A stretch of 64,000 nt of DNA from Antedon mediterranea (lineage: Eukaryota; Echinodermata; Crinoidea; Comatulida; Antedonidae), in contig NC_092679.1 of NCBI RefSeq assembly GCF_964355755.1, positions 15,800,932 to 15,864,931 of the forward strand. The letters are read 5' to 3'. A model generated the notes under the pieces. That model was given only the letters and a program-made list of their open reading frames with translations, made no database searches and was not told the DNA's origin. Both the position numbers and the translations under genes were made by a program. Shown here piece by piece: positions 11,819-22,717 of this stretch (positions within the stretch are counted from its first letter, which is position 1; every line of letters starts with the position of its first letter).

Positions 11819-13379
11819 CTAGAACTTAAACTCGTCACTTGAGGACGAGTTTGGTTATCCGCCAGCAACAAAGCGTATCTTGCGTATTCAAGTACTTCCA
11901 AGTTATGACTTTTCCAAAAAAAGTAGGCTATTCAAAATTAAAACTGCCCTCTCAGTGTAATAACCAACTAAACCCTTTTAATTAATTGTTTTCCCGTGAC
12001 GGGACTCGAACCCGGTACCTCTGATACCAAAGTCGGTTGCATTACACATCGAGCCATATGACCACCTGCTGACGAAAATCCGAAGAAAGAGTCCTCGTTC
12101 ATTCGGTATGTCGTGAACCCCCTCGATGCAAGTTGATTATTACATATCAAACTTAAATCATAAATTTTACTATGATGAAATCTTCAAAAATTTTAAACGC
12201 TGATATTTTATGAAAGTACATACTTTCAAGTTTTATATATTAACATGTAAAGAAAAAAGATAAATGTTATGTTTATTGTTTTGCTCTTTGAATAAGTTTA
12301 TGTTTGTTTGATGATAAATATTTCAAAAATTATATTTAATATGCAAATAATGTAGCCATCAAACACGTTTTAGCATTCAACACTATAATAAATCAGACCT
12401 ATGATTCATACACTGCAAGAAATTAAAATAAAAAATGGGGGTAACCTTGCATTCTGATGAACTGTGTCATTTTTAAAAGTAGACATATTTTGGAACATTT
12501 TCACAATTTGTTGACGTTTTCGTGCGCAACCTGTCATGTTTAACGTGCTCGTAGAACGCCATTTCAAGTTGAAAAGTGAATAAAATAACGTAAAATTGTT
12601 AACAGAAGATTTAAAAACACAAATCGTGTAAAAGAAATGCTCATACCTGTTCCCTGCGCCGTGCGCGCGTAAAAATGTGCGCACCAGTGGCAATTTTTTA
12701 AACGCTTAAAATGACCTGAATCGTGCTCTAATTTAATCAGAAATTGATTTGAAGCATTTTAAAATTTCAAACGCCATTTACGCGCGCACTTTCTAATGTT
12801 ACAAATTGCGATAGCGTTAAAAAAGTTAACTATTGATGTGAAGCAAACGTGGCTGAAAATGACGTTAAAAAATATTCATTTGTTTCGAAGTTATAACCAA
12901 TTTAAGATTTTCAGAAAATCACGCGTAACTTACGCTACGCGGCTCTTACATCGTCAAAAAGCTTGGCTGGACAACTTCAGTAAAATGTCTATATGTTGAA
13001 CAAGTTACAAAATGTTATGTTAACGCGTTACAGAGAAACAGCGTGCACAAATTAGGAGCATTTTAAAATTTCAAACGCAGTTTACGCGCAGACTTTCTAG
13101 TGTTCAAAAATTTGCTGAAGAGCGAAAAAGTTAGCCATTGATGTGAAGAAAACGTGGCTGAAAATTTCGTTAAAAAATATTTATCGGTTTCGAAGTTATG
13201 ACCGATTTAAGATTTTCAGAAAATCGCGCGTAACTTACGCTACGCGGATCTGACATTGTCAAAAAGCTTCGCAGTACATCTTCAGTTAATTGTCTATATG
13301 TTGACCAAGTTACAAAATGTTATGTTAACACGTTCAAGAGAAAACGCGTACACAAAATCTGAGAAAGAAAGAAGAATAA
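11819..13379 (+). mobile_element. Array unit B2 (3' truncated)
   Basis: Near-identical to B1 but stops at GAAGAATAA, just before the A-run and hairpins, and joins the CTAG of B3. The loss of both 3' hairpins at an internal position suggests read-through past an incomplete end. Confidence 0.8.
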
Positions 13380-15109
13380 CTAGAACTTAAACTCGTCACT
13401 TGAGGACGAGTTTGGTTATCCGCCCGCAACAAAACGTATCTTGCGTATTAAAGTACTTCTCAGTTATGACTTTTCCAAAAAAGTAGCTTATTCAAAATTA
13501 AAACTTCCCTTTCAGTGTAATAACCTAATAAATCCTTTTAATTAATTGCTTTCCCGTGATGGGATTCGATCCCGGTACCTCTAATACCAAAGTCGGTTGC
13601 ACTACACATCGAGCCATATGAGCACCTGTTGAAGAAAATCCGAAGGAAGAGTCCTAGTTCATTCGGTATGTCGTGAACCCTCTCGATGCAAGTTGATTAT
13701 TACATATCGAACTTAAATCATAATTTTTACTATGATGAAATCTTCACAAATTTTAAACAGTGACATATTATGAAAGTGCATACTTTCAAGTTTTATATAT
13801 TAACATGTAAAGAAAAAAGATAAACGTTATGTTTATTGTTTTACTCTTTGAATATGTTTATGTTTGTTTGTTGATAATTATTTCAAAAATTACATTTAAT
13901 ATGCAAATAATGTAGCCATCAAACACGTTTTAGCATTCAACACTATAATAAATCAGACCTATGATTCATACACTGCAAGAAATTAAAATAAAAAATGGGG
14001 GTAACCTTGCATTCTGATGAACTGTGTCATTTTTAAAAGTAGACATATTTTGCAACATTTTCACAATTTGTTGACGTTTTCGTGCGCAACCTGTCATGTT
14101 TAACGTGCACGTAGAACGCCATTTGAAGTTGAAAAGTGAATAAAATAACGTAAAATTGTTAACCGAAGATTTAAAAACACAAATCGTGGAAAAGAAATGC
14201 TCATACCTGTTTCCTGCGCCGTGCGCGCGTAAAAATGTGCGCACCAGTGGCAATTTTTTAAACGCTTAAAATGACCTGAATCGTGCTCTAATTTAATCAG
14301 AAATTGATTTGAAGCATTTTAAAATTTCAAACGCCATTTACGCGCGCACTTTCTAATGTTACAAATTGCGATAGCGTTAAAAAAGTTAACTATTGATGTG
14401 AAGCAAACGTGGCTGAAAATGACGTTAAAAAATATTCATTTGTTTCGAAGTTATAACCAATTTAAGATTTTCAGAAAATCACGCGTAACTTACGCTACGC
14501 GGCTCTGACATCGTCAAAAAGCTTGGCTGGACAACTTCAGTAAAATGTCTATATGTTGAACAAGTTACAAAATGTTATGTTAACGCGTTACAGAGAAACA
14601 GCGTGCACAAATTAGGAGCATTTTAAAATTTCAAACGCAGTTTACGCGCAGATTTTCTAGTGTTCAAAAATTTGCTGAAGAGCGAAAAAGTTAGCCATTG
14701 ATGTGAAGAAAACGTGGCTGAAAATTTCGTTAAAAAATATTTATCGGTTTCGAAGTTATGACCGATTTAAGATTTTCAGAAAATCGCGCGTAACTTACGC
14801 TACGCGGATCTGACATTGTCAAAAAGCTTCGCAGTACATCTTCAGTTAATTGTCTATATGTTGACCAAGTTACAAAATGTTATGTTAACACGTTCAAGAG
14901 AAAACGCGTACACAAAATCCGAGAAAGAAAGAAGAATAATAAAAAAAAAAAGTAACACTACAATAACAAAGGTTATCCGCTTGAGGCGGATAACCAATAA
15001 ATAAAGATTTTGACAGAATCAAGAGGTTATATGCATGATAATGCATATAACCTAATAAAGATTTTGACAGAATCAAGAGGTTATATGCATGATAATGCAT
15101 ATAACCTAA
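13380..15109 (+). mobile_element. Array unit B3 with doubled 3' hairpin
   Basis: The most divergent B unit (for example near 13425-13700). It ends with a B-type hairpin (14971-14995) and two tandem A-type hairpins (15024-15053 and 15078-15107). The final CTAA abuts the target T. Confidence 0.8.
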
Positions 15110-15800
15110 TTACACGTAAGTGAACTTGTCATTAATATAACAATACAAACATCTCATGCAATTAACAGTATTTTTCCATCCTTAAGTATGTGTTCTGTTC
15201 AATATAATACACACGTAAAATAAAAATATATTATATTATTATTATATCTGTAGTTTAAATCATAAATCGGCAATTCTTTACGAAAAAGCAATTAGCAAAA
15301 ATAACCTTTCCGAGAGTTTCGCTAATTTTTGTTTCTTTCGCAAAGAATTTTCAATTTATAAATACTGAACCTAAAACCAGATGATGGTTTTTAATCCTAT
15401 ATCTGTAAATCGTAATAATATATAATATCGTATAATATTACCTAATACTAGGTAATATTTAAGATAAATCAATAACCAACTTATGGTATTTCAATGTTTA
15501 AAACCCGTATAAGAACCTCTTAAAAGATAACAAAATGAAACACCAAATAAAATTTACATCACTAGTTAAATATGGTTGTCAATACTGTAGGCCCTACTTG
15601 CATACTGTACTAACAATAACATTACAAACTATCAATCAGTAAGATACTAGAAAGTAGCGATACGCGAATGTATATGCGAATCATGGTACAAAGTTTGTTG
15701 GAAATTACCATACGGATGTCGAGGCAGAGACCGTAAAAACATTTTGCCAAATCTAGCCAGAACCGGTTTCGAACTTATGCCTTCTTATCCCAGCCCGATT
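15110..15800. repeat. Segmental duplicate resumes (copy-2 upstream flank, second part)
   Basis: 15110-15636 matches 1010-1534, and 15637-15800 matches 1832-2005. Similarity then fades. About 500 bases of unique AT-rich sequence lead to the copy-2 start codon. Confidence 0.85.
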
Positions 15801-16179
15801 CCTCACCATCAACATGCCGTCAATTCGGATAGCTTCACGATTTTGCGCTTTTTAGGCTACTACTTTCTTTCCACAGTAGCTTAAATTCCCTCATGATACC
15901 TGCGTATTAAATTAGAATTGCATTGTATGTATGGGGCCTACTACGGCATTACGAGTAAAAACAAGTTCGTTAATTCAACAAAAGAAAACAAGTAGATTTA
16001 TGGAACTGTGTGTTATAATTAGCAGTAAACGCATTGTCAGCTCGGTATGCGATTCGGACTAAACACGAGGACGAAGTTTAAATACATAATGGTTAAACAC
16101 GTCAGGACATAGAAGTCTCAACGTTGCAGAAAGGGTTTGCCAAAATAACATAACTGGAAAAAAGAACTAATTAATCACT

Positions 16180-16188
16180 TATATAAAG
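16180..16188 (+). promoter_or_regulatory. Candidate TATA box of SLC44 copy 2
   Basis: TATATAAAG lies about 126 bases upstream of the start codon at 16314. The surrounding sequence differs from that of copy 1, so the two promoters are not obviously homologous at this point. Confidence 0.35.
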
Positions 16189-16313
16189 ATAATGTAGTCT
16201 ATAATCCAAAGTCTATACATGCCGAGTTACTATCATGGAGATACATTTATAATGTCTGTGTTATATAACCGCAACATTAGAGACATAATATATATTGTAC
16301 AAAACACCACAAT

Positions 16314-18494
16314 ATGAGTGAACGACGAAACAGTGATAGTTCAAATGATGATTATGGTGAGCCAATAGCCTACGATCCGAACTTTACTGGTCCAATTTCT
16401 AATAGAAAGTGTACAGATATGAAATGTTGCTTGACATTTGGTCTGTTCGTTGCTGGACTTGGAGTGATCAGTGCCATCGGTTTCAAGAAAGGTAACGCAG
16501 ATATATTAATTTACCCAATAGACTATCTTAACCAGGTGTGTGGTATATCAGAAGCAGTTGCTGACAGACCGTATCTATTTTTCTTTGACTATTTGGAGTG
16601 TTTGGAGGAGGCCCAACCTTCGACATTCGAATGTCCAGGATCTGGTCAAGTTTGCGTAAAAAATTGTCCAACAGAAAACTATGCCATCAAAGTTAAATAT
16701 TCTAATCAACTAGATGAACAGAATGTTACTGATATTGACTGGAACGATTTTATTTGTGAATATGACATAGACGCAGAAGATGAAGTGGAAAAGGGAGATG
16801 CCACCATACAATATCTTTTAGACACGAAGAAATGTGCAAACTATTACACAGAAAGTGAACCATTAGTTGATCGTTGTTTTCCAAATTTCTTGACATCTGA
16901 AGAGTGGGCAGGAAATGATACAACACCAAATAACCGAACAATTACAGATGATGCTCTTGATAATGCTTTTAAGATATTAGACTTCTATCAAAGACATGAA
17001 CGTTTTAACAGAACAGTCGAATATTTAAAGCAAATAATAATGCCTTATATGATTGTTGGAATAACAATGCCTATGCTCATTTCTCTGATTTACATTGTAT
17101 TAATTCGCTATTGCGTCGCCTTTTTAGTTTGGAGTAGAATAGTGATGGTATATATATCCATGGTCTTTTTAACTTACTCTTGTTGGAAAGAACGAAACTG
17201 CATTAAATATAAAGAAAACGATTGCATTTCGCATTCGATTGAAATTGATGGTTATGACGAGCTTACGAATTACGTTAAAATGGAGAAAATCTGGTACATA
17301 ACAGCCATTATCCTGAGTGTAATTACAGGAATCGTGACTTTGTTGGCGATTTTTCTAATCAAACGCATTCCGATTCAAATTTTGTTGATAAAAGAGGCGA
17401 GCAAAGCTGTTTCATCAATGCCCCGTCCTTTCATATTCCCTATTATACTGGTAGTCGTCCAACTTGCCTTTCTGACTTACTGGTGTGTTAGCGTTGTCTT
17501 AATATCATCCATTTCAAACTCCCCTTACCAGATAACAAATGCAAGATACTACAGCCAATATTCAGATGGAGAAAGTTGTGATCCAACAGAAGTTTACGAA
17601 ACAGCTGATTGCGTCCTGGTCTCTGTGAACCTTGCTCCAACTTATGTTTACTACTTTCTAGCGTACAGCCTAGTAGGGCTATTTTGGATTGTGAATTTCA
17701 TAAGTTCTCTAGAAGAAATGACATTGGCAGGAGCATTCGCATGTCATTATTGGGAGTTTAAAACTGAACCAAATGGTAAATCATTTCCAATAGTTCTATC
17801 TTTTTGGAGATGCATTCGTTATCATATTGGATCTCTCGCTTTTGGTTCGCTTGTTATAACAATCATCCAACCAATTCGTAGATGCGTAGAAATTGCTGTA
17901 CGCCAAGCAACCGATGCACAAACTGCCAAGTTTATTTGCAAGTGCTGTGAATGCTGTTTCTGTTGTTGTAAGGGCATGCTTAAATATATAAATCGCAACG
18001 CTTATGTCGAAATTGCTTTGCACGGACAGATTTTTCGTGTATCAGGAAGAAACGCTTTCAATCTTCTCATGAGAAACATTGAACAAAACATCATCCTTGG
18101 TGGAATTACCGGCTTCATGTTATTCGTCGATAAATTGGTGATAACTCTAGGCACGGTGTGCGTAGCTTTGTTATATTTTAGCAATCACGTGGAATCTTCT
18201 ACTGACGAGATTTTATTTTTTTTAGAATTGCATTATTTGGCACCAATTTTGTTGATGACATTAGTTGCATACATGGTTGCCGACAGCTTCTTTGCTGTGT
18301 ATCACATGGCAATTGACACGACATTTCTTTGTTACCTTCTAGACGTCGAACGTAGCGGCGATAAAAGAACCGCCGAGAGACCGAATTCCAAACATTTGAT
18401 GGACATTCTCGACGCGAGGGAAAGGATGAAATGCTGTTCAAATCGAATTGATCCCTATATGTCGGAATCCCAAAAAACAATACATGAACTTTGA
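16314..18494 (+). CDS. Choline transporter-like protein (SLC44/CTL family), intronless, copy 2
   Basis: 726 residues in one exon, collinear with the copy at 2436-4649. TM1 lies in the same place and is followed by a glycosylated cysteine-rich loop. GAFACHYWEF replaces the usual GAFA.YYWAF block, but RYHIGSLAFGSLV, NRNAYVEIALHG, NAFNLLMRNI and the C-terminal DTTFLCYLLDVE are recognisable. A cysteine-dense stretch at about 543-556 resembles the same region of copy 1. The frame is intact and conserved blocks are kept, which argues for a working gene rather than a pseudogene. Relaxed signature residues may indicate a changed substrate; that is inference. The single exon implies duplication after an intronless ancestor arose. 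Start context AAT before ATG is acceptable. Confidence 0.92.
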   Translation: MSERRNSDSSNDDYGEPIAYDPNFTGPISNRKCTDMKCCLTFGLFVAGLGVISAIGFKKGNADILIYPIDYLNQVCGISEAVADRPYLFFFDYLECLEEAQPSTFECPGSGQVCVKNCPTENYAIKVKYSNQLDEQNVTDIDWNDFICEYDIDAEDEVEKGDATIQYLLDTKKCANYYTESEPLVDRCFPNFLTSEEWAGNDTTPNNRTITDDALDNAFKILDFYQRHERFNRTVEYLKQIIMPYMIVGITMPMLISLIYIVLIRYCVAFLVWSRIVMVYISMVFLTYSCWKERNCIKYKENDCISHSIEIDGYDELTNYVKMEKIWYITAIILSVITGIVTLLAIFLIKRIPIQILLIKEASKAVSSMPRPFIFPIILVVVQLAFLTYWCVSVVLISSISNSPYQITNARYYSQYSDGESCDPTEVYETADCVLVSVNLAPTYVYYFLAYSLVGLFWIVNFISSLEEMTLAGAFACHYWEFKTEPNGKSFPIVLSFWRCIRYHIGSLAFGSLVITIIQPIRRCVEIAVRQATDAQTAKFICKCCECCFCCCKGMLKYINRNAYVEIALHGQIFRVSGRNAFNLLMRNIEQNIILGGITGFMLFVDKLVITLGTVCVALLYFSNHVESSTDEILFFLELHYLAPILLMTLVAYMVADSFFAVYHMAIDTTFLCYLLDVERSGDKRTAERPNSKHLMDILDARERMKCCSNRIDPYMSESQKTIHEL

Positions 18495-20766
18495 ATAGTT
18501 ATTTTAATAAGTAACTCAGAATAGACATTCATTGTGCTCAATTATAGGGCACATAACACATCCTCCTGTTCCATAGGTCTACATCAGAAAATTAACTGAA
18601 TTTGGAAGACAAAATAAAATGAAAATTTGATAGACAGACAAAAAGTAATGACTGATTTTTATAAATGAAGACTGCCATATTGTGCCTGTTAGTGGCGATG
18701 ACTCGCTATTGGTTTGGAGTGAAATAAAATAAATAAAAATTAAAATATAAGTGGATGATAATATCATGAACTTTGTATAGAATGTTAACATTTATTTTAT
18801 TATGAAAGATATTCTATAAGTGTCATACATTTAAAATGTCTATTAAAACATTCTTTAGGAAATAACTAATGAACAGTTCCAATGATTTTACATAATTATG
18901 AATAGTTATTGTTTAAAGTGCGATTGTTTTAAAGATTAGCCGGACCAAACATCCAATCCGCTCATAAGAGACCATGAGAACTGGTATGCTCTATATAAAG
19001 ATAAAAACAATAGGACATGATGGCAGGAAATTACGCCTTCTCATAATAACATCTGATTATTTACCATTCGATCAAAATCACATACGCAAAAAACAAACAA
19101 CATAAAACAATGTTTAAAATATTTAAAACCGTATAGAACTATATGTTTAACATATTTCTGAAATATTTAACAAGGCCATATACATGGCTGCAGTTGCGTG
19201 CTCAAATTTTAGTTAGTGTTTACTGACCGACCATCCGACCGACTGTAGAGTCGAGTTGCACGCGACTAAAAACCGTTAAAAACTCATAAAAGATATATAA
19301 AAGAACTAAAGTAAATGATTATGATCAGGATAGTTGAAGAATACCAATAACTCGTGTTTTTTTCGTAAATTAAATTTAGATGCCATGCCGTTTCGATGCG
19401 AGATTTTTACTAATTTTCGAAATACATTTACACTCTCAGTTCCTTTTCCATTCTTTCATTGCCGAAGCATAAATGTACCATCTATACCATTGGAAGAGAT
19501 TAGTGGAACGAAATTAAAATAACTTTGTCGAGTACCATGTGCATGTTGCTTCTCAGCCTTGATAAGATTATTACTAAGACATGATGCTTTTTGTGGACAT
19601 TTTTCAATTTAATTTTAGTCACCCTATCGTCAACACACATAGCCCTAAGCTATCTAGTACCTTTTTTCCTACGATAAATCTCACCATTGCATAATCTCCA
19701 GTTTATTTACTCCGTCAAGGAGGAATATGTAGTCGATCATACTTTGTTTGTATGTATGTCGTATGTTTGTTTGTTAGCACGATAGCGCCTACAACTTTCA
19801 AGTTATCAATCTGAATTTGTTCGTGTAGATAAGCATATACCATGCCTATTAAAATTCAAGAAAATTGGTGTATTAACAATTTCAAAATTACAAATCACAA
19901 ATTATAACCCTTGCCTCTTGTCCAAAAATGATTTTTTTTTTTGGACAAATAGTTCTCGAAAAATGCAATTTCAGTTTACTTGTTACATTAAGACTGCTCA
20001 CCGGCTTTTGAAAGTATTATTTTTTTTATTACAAGTAGTTTTAAAAAACCTATTTCTTTTCAAATTTACCCGTTTGCTTGCTGTTCTGTTAGTCAACTGA
20101 AACTATTGAAAGGCTGGTTACATAACCATTACACCAAATTCACATACACATGGCTGTAGTGTAATTAGCCTAATCGCACACAGCATTAAGAAACAAAAAA
20201 ACTATATATATTTTTTCGGTAAAATCTTATGTAGGAGAATTTTACTGGTTTATTTTTTAGGCGTTCTAGGTATGCACTCTCGGAAAGTCGTTCTAGTTTT
20301 GTAGTGCTTTTGGTGTTACAGTGTACCATGAACCCGCATAGTCAAAGTGTTTTGAATGAGGGCATACCAAATAATTTTTCTTTCCTTCTCTCGAAGAAAA
20401 GTTGCTTGTCTATAGAGAAATTTAAGTTTACCATCAATATAACAAATACTATGGTTTAATAATATCTTTCACCTGAGAGAGTTTCATTAAGTGATACTCC
20501 TCACCATTGTGAGATTATTGGACAAAGTAATTAAATAACTAATTTTCATTATATCCCACAACACAAACATCTTACGCATTAGCAGTACATAAGGATAAGA
20601 TGTTAATGTGTGACAAATAATCATCGGGGCCTATCAATTATTGATACAAAATTTGACAGATTCGATCAGAGTCCAATCGCCCGACACACACATCAAACAA
20701 AAAGCAGCTACCGAATACATCACACCCTTTAAATAACTTTGAACTGTAAGTACGTAAAGTAACAAC
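18495..20766. other. Intergenic region downstream of SLC44 copy 2
   Basis: No gene is seen. AATAAA-type signals lie at 18612-18617 and 18723-18740. A block at about 18686-18740 resembles 41409-41460 (a repeat 3' end). 18778-18940 is a diverged version of 4950-5085, which would be a third copy of the SLC44 downstream flank. A short CCGACCGA-type tract and the ending GCACGCGACTAAAAA at 19206-19276 match repeats at 34790-35515. About 19705-19870 resembles a decayed dispersed element. The remainder is AT-rich sequence in which I see nothing. Confidence 0.5.
18778..18940 (+). repeat. Diverged third copy of the SLC44 downstream flank
   Basis: The words TATTATGAAAGATATT, AACAGTT and TTATTGTTTAAAGTGCGATTGT occur in the same order as in 4950-5085 and 60-185, with many differences. 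It supports an older duplication of the whole gene-plus-flank unit. Confidence 0.4.
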
Positions 20767-22717
20767 ATGGCATCTTCTCTGGTCGTACGATTATCTCTTA
20801 GTTTAATAATTGCTGTGATCATCTCAGGTAGCGTTTCACAAGGTACGAGTCCAATTAATTTATCATTTTTAGAATATCCATAAGAGTTCAACTGAGTTAG
20901 GGACGAGAAAAAAACCTACCATTGGTCGGTAGAAACTAGTAGCACTGATAAACTCAATAGTAAAGTGTATTTGCTGCTGCTGTACACCTCCATATCATCT
21001 ATGCCGTGTTGGCTGCTGAGGATGACACTCTTTAATGCCCATCACCAAGGTACAGATTTAATTGTAAAAACATGGGTACCAGCAACCACTGGTTGTCTGA
21101 TAATGAAGTTGATACGAGCCAAGTTGTCTTAATCGTTAGTTTCATTTGTTAGGAAGCAATCTTTAATGTATTTTTTCACTTCTTTTTTCTACTTCAGATT
21201 GCGAAGAATCGTCTGTAGGAGACAGACCAAGTGTTTGGGTCGGTAAGTGCAGTTCCACTTACGTGCCAGTATATCTTATAATGTACCGTTGATTATCATC
21301 GAGTTCAATGTTGTTTGTTCTTTATTTTCCACATACAAAATATAAATTATACACAAGTAAAATATAAGTGTGTAGACGGAGATCCTTTTCTAATGTTTAG
21401 AAGGATTCTGCAAAGACTTACTGTATGTTTACGGTACAGTATTGAGTGTAGTAGAGAAAAGGCCACAAAGAGAAGAATTGGAGTCCAATCTACATTTAAA
21501 TCTAATTGTTTAATACCATTTCAGATGTAGAATGTAATCGAACCGAAACATCTGTGTGTGACCAATTTGGACTTGAATACATCTGTTTCAACGACAACCA
21601 ATGCAAGACAAATGGTACAAAAAGAGTCATGTGTGCGTCACCAGAAGCAATTCCACTCGTACCAGTCAAGGACGTAAATGAGATCAGAGTTATCAGTTAC
21701 AACGTATGGGAACTACGCTATCTGTACTACCAGAGTGGTCAGAGAGAAAGAACATGTCGGATTGTGCGACAGCTGATTAGCATGCATCCAGAAGTCGATG
21801 TCATTTGTTTTAATGAAGTATTTATGGGAGGATGTTTTTCTAACAGCAGTCTTACGATTCGAGACATTTTGACCCAATATGGATTTGTATACTACACTGA
21901 AACCGTTGGTACGCCGACAACAATTTTGAAACCAGAAAACGGTGGAGTTTTTATAGTATCCCGTTGGCCGATTATCAGAAAAGCACAACATGTTTACGAC
22001 AATGCAGCATATTCCACGACTGATTTCTTATCTGGGAAAGGGGCAATGTATGTAGAAATTGAAAAGACTGTCAAAAATATCTCCAGGCGATATCATGTAT
22101 TAGGAACACATTTACAGGCTCAGGAGAGGTTTGAAACACAGTCGGTGCGTGTAGCACAGGCTAAGGAAATGTACATGTTCAAAAGGCGCCAAAGTATTCC
22201 AGCAGACGAACCGGTGATGTATGTTGGAGATCTCAACTGTGATTGGGTAGATACACAAAACCACGCGGAGGATGTCATCAATACATTGCACTCATCTGAA
22301 CCAGAAAGAATAGGTGAACTCAATTATACGTACGACAGATCATTAAATGACGTGTTTCCCGGAACACCGATAGAAGATAAGACGTCGCAGTGGCTCGATT
22401 ACGCCTTGTACAGTAACGAGCATCTGCTACCAGATTCCTCCAGTGTTCAGGTCATTCGACCGCTGGCGCAACCATTCGAAATCTGTAGTGTCTCGCTCTT
22501 TCCTGGTTATCGCTTTCCGGATGAACAAAGATGTCGAAGAACACGAGTCATGTCGGATCTATCAGATCATTTTCCAGTTCTTGGACATTTTATCTTTCCC
22601 GTCGTGTTAGAGGAAACAACAGATGAACCGAACAATGGTGTTCAATTCAGAGTTTGTAAAACAATACTGGTGGTGACACTTGTGTTCGCAGCAATTTTAA
22701 AATTCTTGCAATACTAA
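20767..22717 (+). CDS. Secreted/membrane-anchored sphingomyelinase-like phosphodiesterase (endonuclease/exonuclease/phosphatase fold)
   Basis: Three exons: 20767-20842, 21198-21242 and 21525-22717. All have GT-AG introns in phase 1 and give 437 residues. Exon 1 encodes a signal peptide (MASSLVV...SGSVSQ, residues 1-25). Exon 3 carries the EEP hydrolase motifs in order: SYNVWEL (Asn100), CFNEVF (metal-binding Glu138), LGTHLQAQ (His236), VGDLNCDW (Asp276, Asn278) and the catalytic SDHFPVLGH (Asp388-His389). This resembles the Mg-dependent sphingomyelinase C family, which cleaves sphingomyelin to ceramide and phosphocholine. Residues about 418-434 are hydrophobic, close to the C-terminus and followed by only a few residues, suggesting a GPI signal or a tail anchor. 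Several N-glycosylation sequons fit an extracellular enzyme. A poly(A) signal lies at 23128-23133. It is convergent with the CENP-F-like gene. Substrate preference is inferred. Confidence 0.88.

Larger units (their letters stand above)
5897..15109 (+). mobile_element. 9.2-kb nested tandem array of Helitron-like non-autonomous units (A-A-B-A-B-B)
   Basis: The array sits inside the duplicated flank. Copy 1 reads GAAGAA|TTACACG at 1004-1016. Copy 2 has the same bases split by 9213 bp starting CTAG and ending CCTAA, with no target-site duplication and insertion between A and T (the joint is ambiguous by 2 bp). It contains three A units (about 1414 bp) and three B units (1561-1730 bp), all head to tail and each starting CTAGA. 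A 3' end in CTAA with an adjacent hairpin, A|T insertion, no duplication and tandem head-to-tail copies all fit rolling-circle transposons. The missing 5' TC and the hairpin touching the 3' end are atypical. No transposase or Rep/helicase frame is present. The short frames inside are non-coding coincidences repeated with each unit. Confidence 0.75.

Noticed and set aside
6165-15100. Recurrent 60-95 codon frames on both strands inside the array
   Set aside because: They repeat with each unit and show no domains or transposase motifs. They overlap the tRNA-like block and CG-rich words, so they are shadows.
21506-22717. Sphingomyelinase-like gene starting at TTG 21506 as a single exon
   Set aside because: The frame begins inside an intron, and TTTCAG at 21519-21524 is the acceptor. 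Two upstream exons in matching phase supply a signal peptide and an ATG.
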